DNA from: UBA5078 sp963977405
Lineage (GTDB): Bacteria > Pseudomonadota > Gammaproteobacteria > Pseudomonadales > Pseudohongiellaceae
Direction of reading: 5' to 3'
Length of the DNA: 64,000 bases
Assembly (NCBI GenBank): GCA_963977405.1
Contig: CAXBOY010000003.1
Location: 1-64,000 of the forward strand
The translations under genes and the position numbers were made by a program. Each line of letters begins with the position of its first letter. The first letter of the stretch is position 1. Positions 61,269 to 64,000 of this stretch are shown piece after piece. The notes below the pieces were generated by a model. That model was not told the origin of the DNA, searched no databases, and saw nothing but the letters and a program-made list of their open reading frames with translations.

Positions 61269-62347
61269 TAGTGAAGGTCTCTTCGCTGGGGGATGTGATA
61301 CACACACTCCCTGCAGTGACGGATGCGAAGAGAGCGAATCGCCGCCTGCAATTCGACTGGGTCGTTGAGGAGAATTTCGTCGAAATTCCCTCCTGGCACC
61401 CTGCGGTGGATAGAGTGATTCCTGTGGCGTTCAGGCGCTGGCGTAAGGATATTATTGGTACGCTGCGCAACGGCGAGTTTGCTGACTTTAAGAAAGACCT
61501 CAAGCGGGACCACTACGATCTCGTGATCGATGCGCAAGGCCTTATCAAGAGTGGCTTCATAAGTCGTCTTTCTAAAGGGCTCACCATCGGTTTGAGCGAT
61601 AGCACCATCAAGGAGCCATTGGCGACCTTGTTCTATAACAAGGTGTTCTCGGTGCCCCGTGACGAGCATGCGGTGCAGAGAGTGCGCGAATTATTCTCGC
61701 GCGCTCTGAATTACCCACTCTCGGCAGAGGAAATGGCGCATATTGATTATGGCCTCGACTACGAACGTATCGGTTTAACACACAAGAATTCGTCCAACTC
61801 TGCACTGTTGTTCTTACACGGCACCACTTGGCAGAGTAAGCACTGGCCAGTGCCCTATTGGCGTGAGCTTGCTGTGCTCGCAACAGCGCGTGGCTATAGT
61901 GTGCGCCTACCATGGGGCAACGACGCAGAGCACATGCGCGCCCAAGCTATCGCCGAGAATATTCCGGGGGTTACAGTCTTAGAGCGGCACAATCTCACTG
62001 GCATGGCGCGCCAAATCGCCTCTGCGGATGGCGTCGTGTCCGTTGATACCGGCCTCGGCCATTTAGCCGCCGCACTCGCCGTCCCCGCGGTGTCGCTCTA
62101 TGGTCCAACCAATCCCGGGCTCTCGGGCACATTCGGACAGAATCAGCTACAACTGTCCTCTTCCATCGCCTGCGCGCCGTGCATGAACAAGACTTGTCAC
62201 TATCAGGGCGAGCCTGTGCAAGGGGTCTCAGAGGGGCAGCCTTTCATAGTTGATCCACCCTGCTATAGCAGTCACCCACCGTCGCAAGTGCTAGCGGCAC
62301 TTGAGGGTTTGATCGCTGCGCGCGAGCGCACTGCGGAGTTGTCATGA
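61256..62347 (+). CDS. waaC: ADP-heptose:LPS heptosyltransferase I
   Basis: A 363-residue GT9 enzyme adding the first heptose to Kdo. MRVLIVKVSSLGDVIHTLPA opens it, with YDLVIDAQGLIKSGFISRL, FLHGTTWQSKHWPVPYWREL and VSVDTGLGHLAAALAVPAVS as donor-binding stretches. It starts from TTG (61256), supported by an upstream GGGGAG and the conserved N-terminus. It overlaps waaF by 13 bp and waaG by 4 bp. Confidence 0.95.
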   Translation: MRVLIVKVSSLGDVIHTLPAVTDAKRANRRLQFDWVVEENFVEIPSWHPAVDRVIPVAFRRWRKDIIGTLRNGEFADFKKDLKRDHYDLVIDAQGLIKSGFISRLSKGLTIGLSDSTIKEPLATLFYNKVFSVPRDEHAVQRVRELFSRALNYPLSAEEMAHIDYGLDYERIGLTHKNSSNSALLFLHGTTWQSKHWPVPYWRELAVLATARGYSVRLPWGNDAEHMRAQAIAENIPGVTVLERHNLTGMARQIASADGVVSVDTGLGHLAAALAVPAVSLYGPTNPGLSGTFGQNQLQLSSSIACAPCMNKTCHYQGEPVQGVSEGQPFIVDPPCYSSHPPSQVLAALEGLIAARERTAELS

Positions 62348-63486
62348 CTCTGGCCTTCCTCATCTACAGCTATTTTCCCTATGGGGGGCAGCAGCGTGAC
62401 TTCTTAAAAGTTGCTAAAGCCTGTTTAGCGCGGGGCCATAAAGTCGTGGCGTATACCATGAAGTGGCAAGGTGATATGCCGGAAGGTTTGGAGGTCGTGT
62501 TAGTCGAGGTTAAAGCTTGGAGCCGGCATGCTCTCTATCAGCGGTTCACGACTCAAGTCATGGCGGCTTTGCAGGCCAACCCGGTCGATGCCGTCATTGG
62601 CTTCAATAAAATGCCAGGCTTAGATCTCTACTTTGCCGCCGACCCCTGTTTCGCCGAGCGTGCCCATAAACAGCGCGGTTTCTATTATCGATTCACGCCG
62701 CGCTACCGCCACTTCATGGACTATGAGAATGCAGTGTTCGGAGCCGATGCCAAAACTTCTATTTTGCTATTGTCTCCGTTACAAAGGGGCCAGTTCGAAC
62801 AATATTACCCACATAGCGTGCAACGCTTCCACGATATTCCGCCAGGTATTTCTCGTGATCGAAAGTTGCCTGAGAATGCGGACGAGATTCGCGCACGCTT
62901 TCGTCAGCAATTTCGCATCGCGGAGCACGAGTTGGCAATCGTGCAGATCGGTTCCGGTTTTGTCGTGAAGGGAGTAGACCGCTCTTTGCGTGCGATTGCG
63001 TCGCTTCCCGCTAGCCTGCGGAACAATGTCCGTTACTTCGTCGTGGGGCAGGATAAATCGGATCGTTTCCGCCGACTTGCGAAAAGGCTCGGTATAGCAG
63101 AGCACTGTGAGTTCTTAGGTGGTCGCGATGATGTGCCACGCTTTCTCATAGGCGCCGATTTAATGTTGCACCCGGCCTATAGTGAGAGCGCTGGTTACAC
63201 ACTACTCGAGGCCACCATAGCAGGTCTTCCGGTGCTGACTACCGCTACTTGCGGTTACGCATTCCATATCGAGCGCGCCGGGGTAGGCATAGTCTCTGCC
63301 TCGCCATTCGATCAACAGGTCTTGAACAAACAGCTCTTGGAGATGTTGACCTCGCCCGAGCGCGAGCAATGGCGAGCGAACGGCATTGCGTATGGTCGTA
63401 CTCAAGACCTCTATAGCATGCCCGAGTCGGTGGCGACTTTGATTGAGGATCTCGTCAAGGAGAGCGCGCAAGGGGTTAGAGCATGA
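62344..63486 (+). CDS. waaG: LPS core glycosyltransferase, WaaG type
   Basis: A 380-residue GT4 (GT-B fold) glucosyltransferase that adds the first outer-core hexose to heptose II. YSYFPYGGQQRDFLKVAKAC, then FNKMPGLDLYFAADPCFAER, is the WaaG acceptor region. The C-terminal domain has IVQIGSGFVVKGVDRSLRAI and HPAYSESAGYTLLEATIAGL, with the EX7E-type donor-binding motif. It overlaps waaC and waaP by 4 bp each (ATGA), so it is coupled. Confidence 0.93.
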   Translation: MTLAFLIYSYFPYGGQQRDFLKVAKACLARGHKVVAYTMKWQGDMPEGLEVVLVEVKAWSRHALYQRFTTQVMAALQANPVDAVIGFNKMPGLDLYFAADPCFAERAHKQRGFYYRFTPRYRHFMDYENAVFGADAKTSILLLSPLQRGQFEQYYPHSVQRFHDIPPGISRDRKLPENADEIRARFRQQFRIAEHELAIVQIGSGFVVKGVDRSLRAIASLPASLRNNVRYFVVGQDKSDRFRRLAKRLGIAEHCEFLGGRDDVPRFLIGADLMLHPAYSESAGYTLLEATIAGLPVLTTATCGYAFHIERAGVGIVSASPFDQQVLNKQLLEMLTSPEREQWRANGIAYGRTQDLYSMPESVATLIEDLVKESAQGVRA

Positions 63487-64000
63487 TTGTGAATCTGCGT
63501 GACGACTTCGCAAACGCATGGGCAGGGCAGGACCCTTTCAACAAAGTGTCAGAACTGAATGGGGATGTTTACCGTGATGTGAAGGGAAGGCGCACTCTGC
63601 GCTTCGAGTTCGAACAACGGCGTTACTTCGTGAAAATTCACATGGGCGTTGGTTGGGGCGAGATTGTAAAGAACCTGCTGACCCTTAAGATGCCGATACT
63701 AGGGGCAGAGAACGAATGGTGCGCGATTGCGAAACTGAAAAGCCTCGGTCTAGCGACAATGACCGCAGTTGGTTTCGGCAGTCGCGGCTGGAACCCAGCA
63801 ACTCGCCAGTCTTTTATTCTGACCGAGGCATTAGAGAATACCATTAGCCTCGAGGAATACTGCGGGGGATGGCCACAGCGTAAACCCTCACTTGCAATCA
63901 AGTTACGCTTGATAGCGGAGCTCGCCCGCATCAGTAAAGTAATGCATGGTAATGGTGTTTGTCATCGCGACTATTACCTATGTCATTTCCTGTTACACGA
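63483..64000 (+). CDS. waaP: LPS core heptose kinase WaaP (N-terminal part)
   Basis: The first 172 codons are in the window; the gene runs off the right edge. The product contains RRYFVKIHMGVGWGEIVKNL (ATP-binding lysine region) and the catalytic loop HGNGVCHRDYYLCHF, diagnostic of WaaP (RfaP) and shared with protein kinases. WaaP phosphorylates heptose I, needed for outer-membrane barrier function in Pseudomonas. It overlaps waaG by 4 bp. Confidence 0.94.
   Translation, partial: MIVNLRDDFANAWAGQDPFNKVSELNGDVYRDVKGRRTLRFEFEQRRYFVKIHMGVGWGEIVKNLLTLKMPILGAENEWCAIAKLKSLGLATMTAVGFGSRGWNPATRQSFILTEALENTISLEEYCGGWPQRKPSLAIKLRLIAELARISKVMHGNGVCHRDYYLCHFLLH

Overview
The window is chromosomal DNA of a gammaproteobacterium. 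The gene orders point to the Pseudomonas/Cellvibrio/Halieaceae side of the class, probably a marine relative: gmk-rpoZ-spoT-ridA-recG, yicC/rph-pyrE-slmA-argB-algC-coaBC/radC-rpmB-rpmG, rpoH and ftsX-ftsE-ftsY/rsmD, coaD/mutM, and glnE-waaF-waaC-waaG-waaP. The assignment rests on gene content and order read by eye. No rRNA, tRNA, CRISPR array, prophage or complete insertion sequence was seen.

Layout. 0-6.4 kb, minus strand: recG (5' end only), ridA, spoT, rpoZ, gmk and the helicase hrpB. 6.4-11.3 kb: small envelope genes (a TPR fragment that looks frameshifted, a YqaE/Pmp3 membrane peptide, a DUF2959 lipoprotein, an acidic beta-barrel), a YafY/WYL regulator divergent from a glutathione S-transferase with a perfect inverted repeat between them, and a SIMPL protein. 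11.5-20 kb: a conserved housekeeping block (yicC, rph, pyrE, slmA, argB, algC, coaBC, radC, rpmB, rpmG) that lacks the usual dut between coaBC and algC. 20-28.4 kb: a RAYT-type transposase-like gene with an altered HUH motif, cmoA-cmoB, a YgjP-type metallopeptidase, a serine hydrolase and a TAXI-type TRAP transporter. 28.4-37.8 kb: trmB, thiG, thiS, a DUF423 gene, rpoH, ftsX-ftsE-ftsY, rsmD, yheT, coaD and mutM. 53.3-64 kb: an ABC-F ATPase (uup-like), a lone GspE/PilB-type ATPase, glnE, and the start of the LPS core operon (waaF, waaC, waaG, waaP, cut by the window end).

The most unusual part is a co-directional cluster at about 38.1-53.3 kb. It encodes a periplasmic TPR protein, a serine-rich lipoprotein, another lipoprotein, a membrane-anchored TPR protein, a membrane-anchored PEGA-repeat protein ending in a formylglycine-enzyme-like domain without the catalytic cysteines, a small acidic exported protein, an ExbB/TolQ/MotA-like channel, a degenerate Hsp70/actin-fold protein, two paralogous von Willebrand A proteins whose N-termini resemble the ExbD transmembrane segment, two more lipoproteins and an M48 metalloprotease lipoprotein. 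Five of the junctions in the run overlap or are nearly contiguous. I infer a proton-motive-force-linked envelope machine in which an ExbB-like channel partners ExbD-VWA hybrids and passes energy or signals to periplasmic and outer-membrane lipoproteins. I do not recognise it as a named system.
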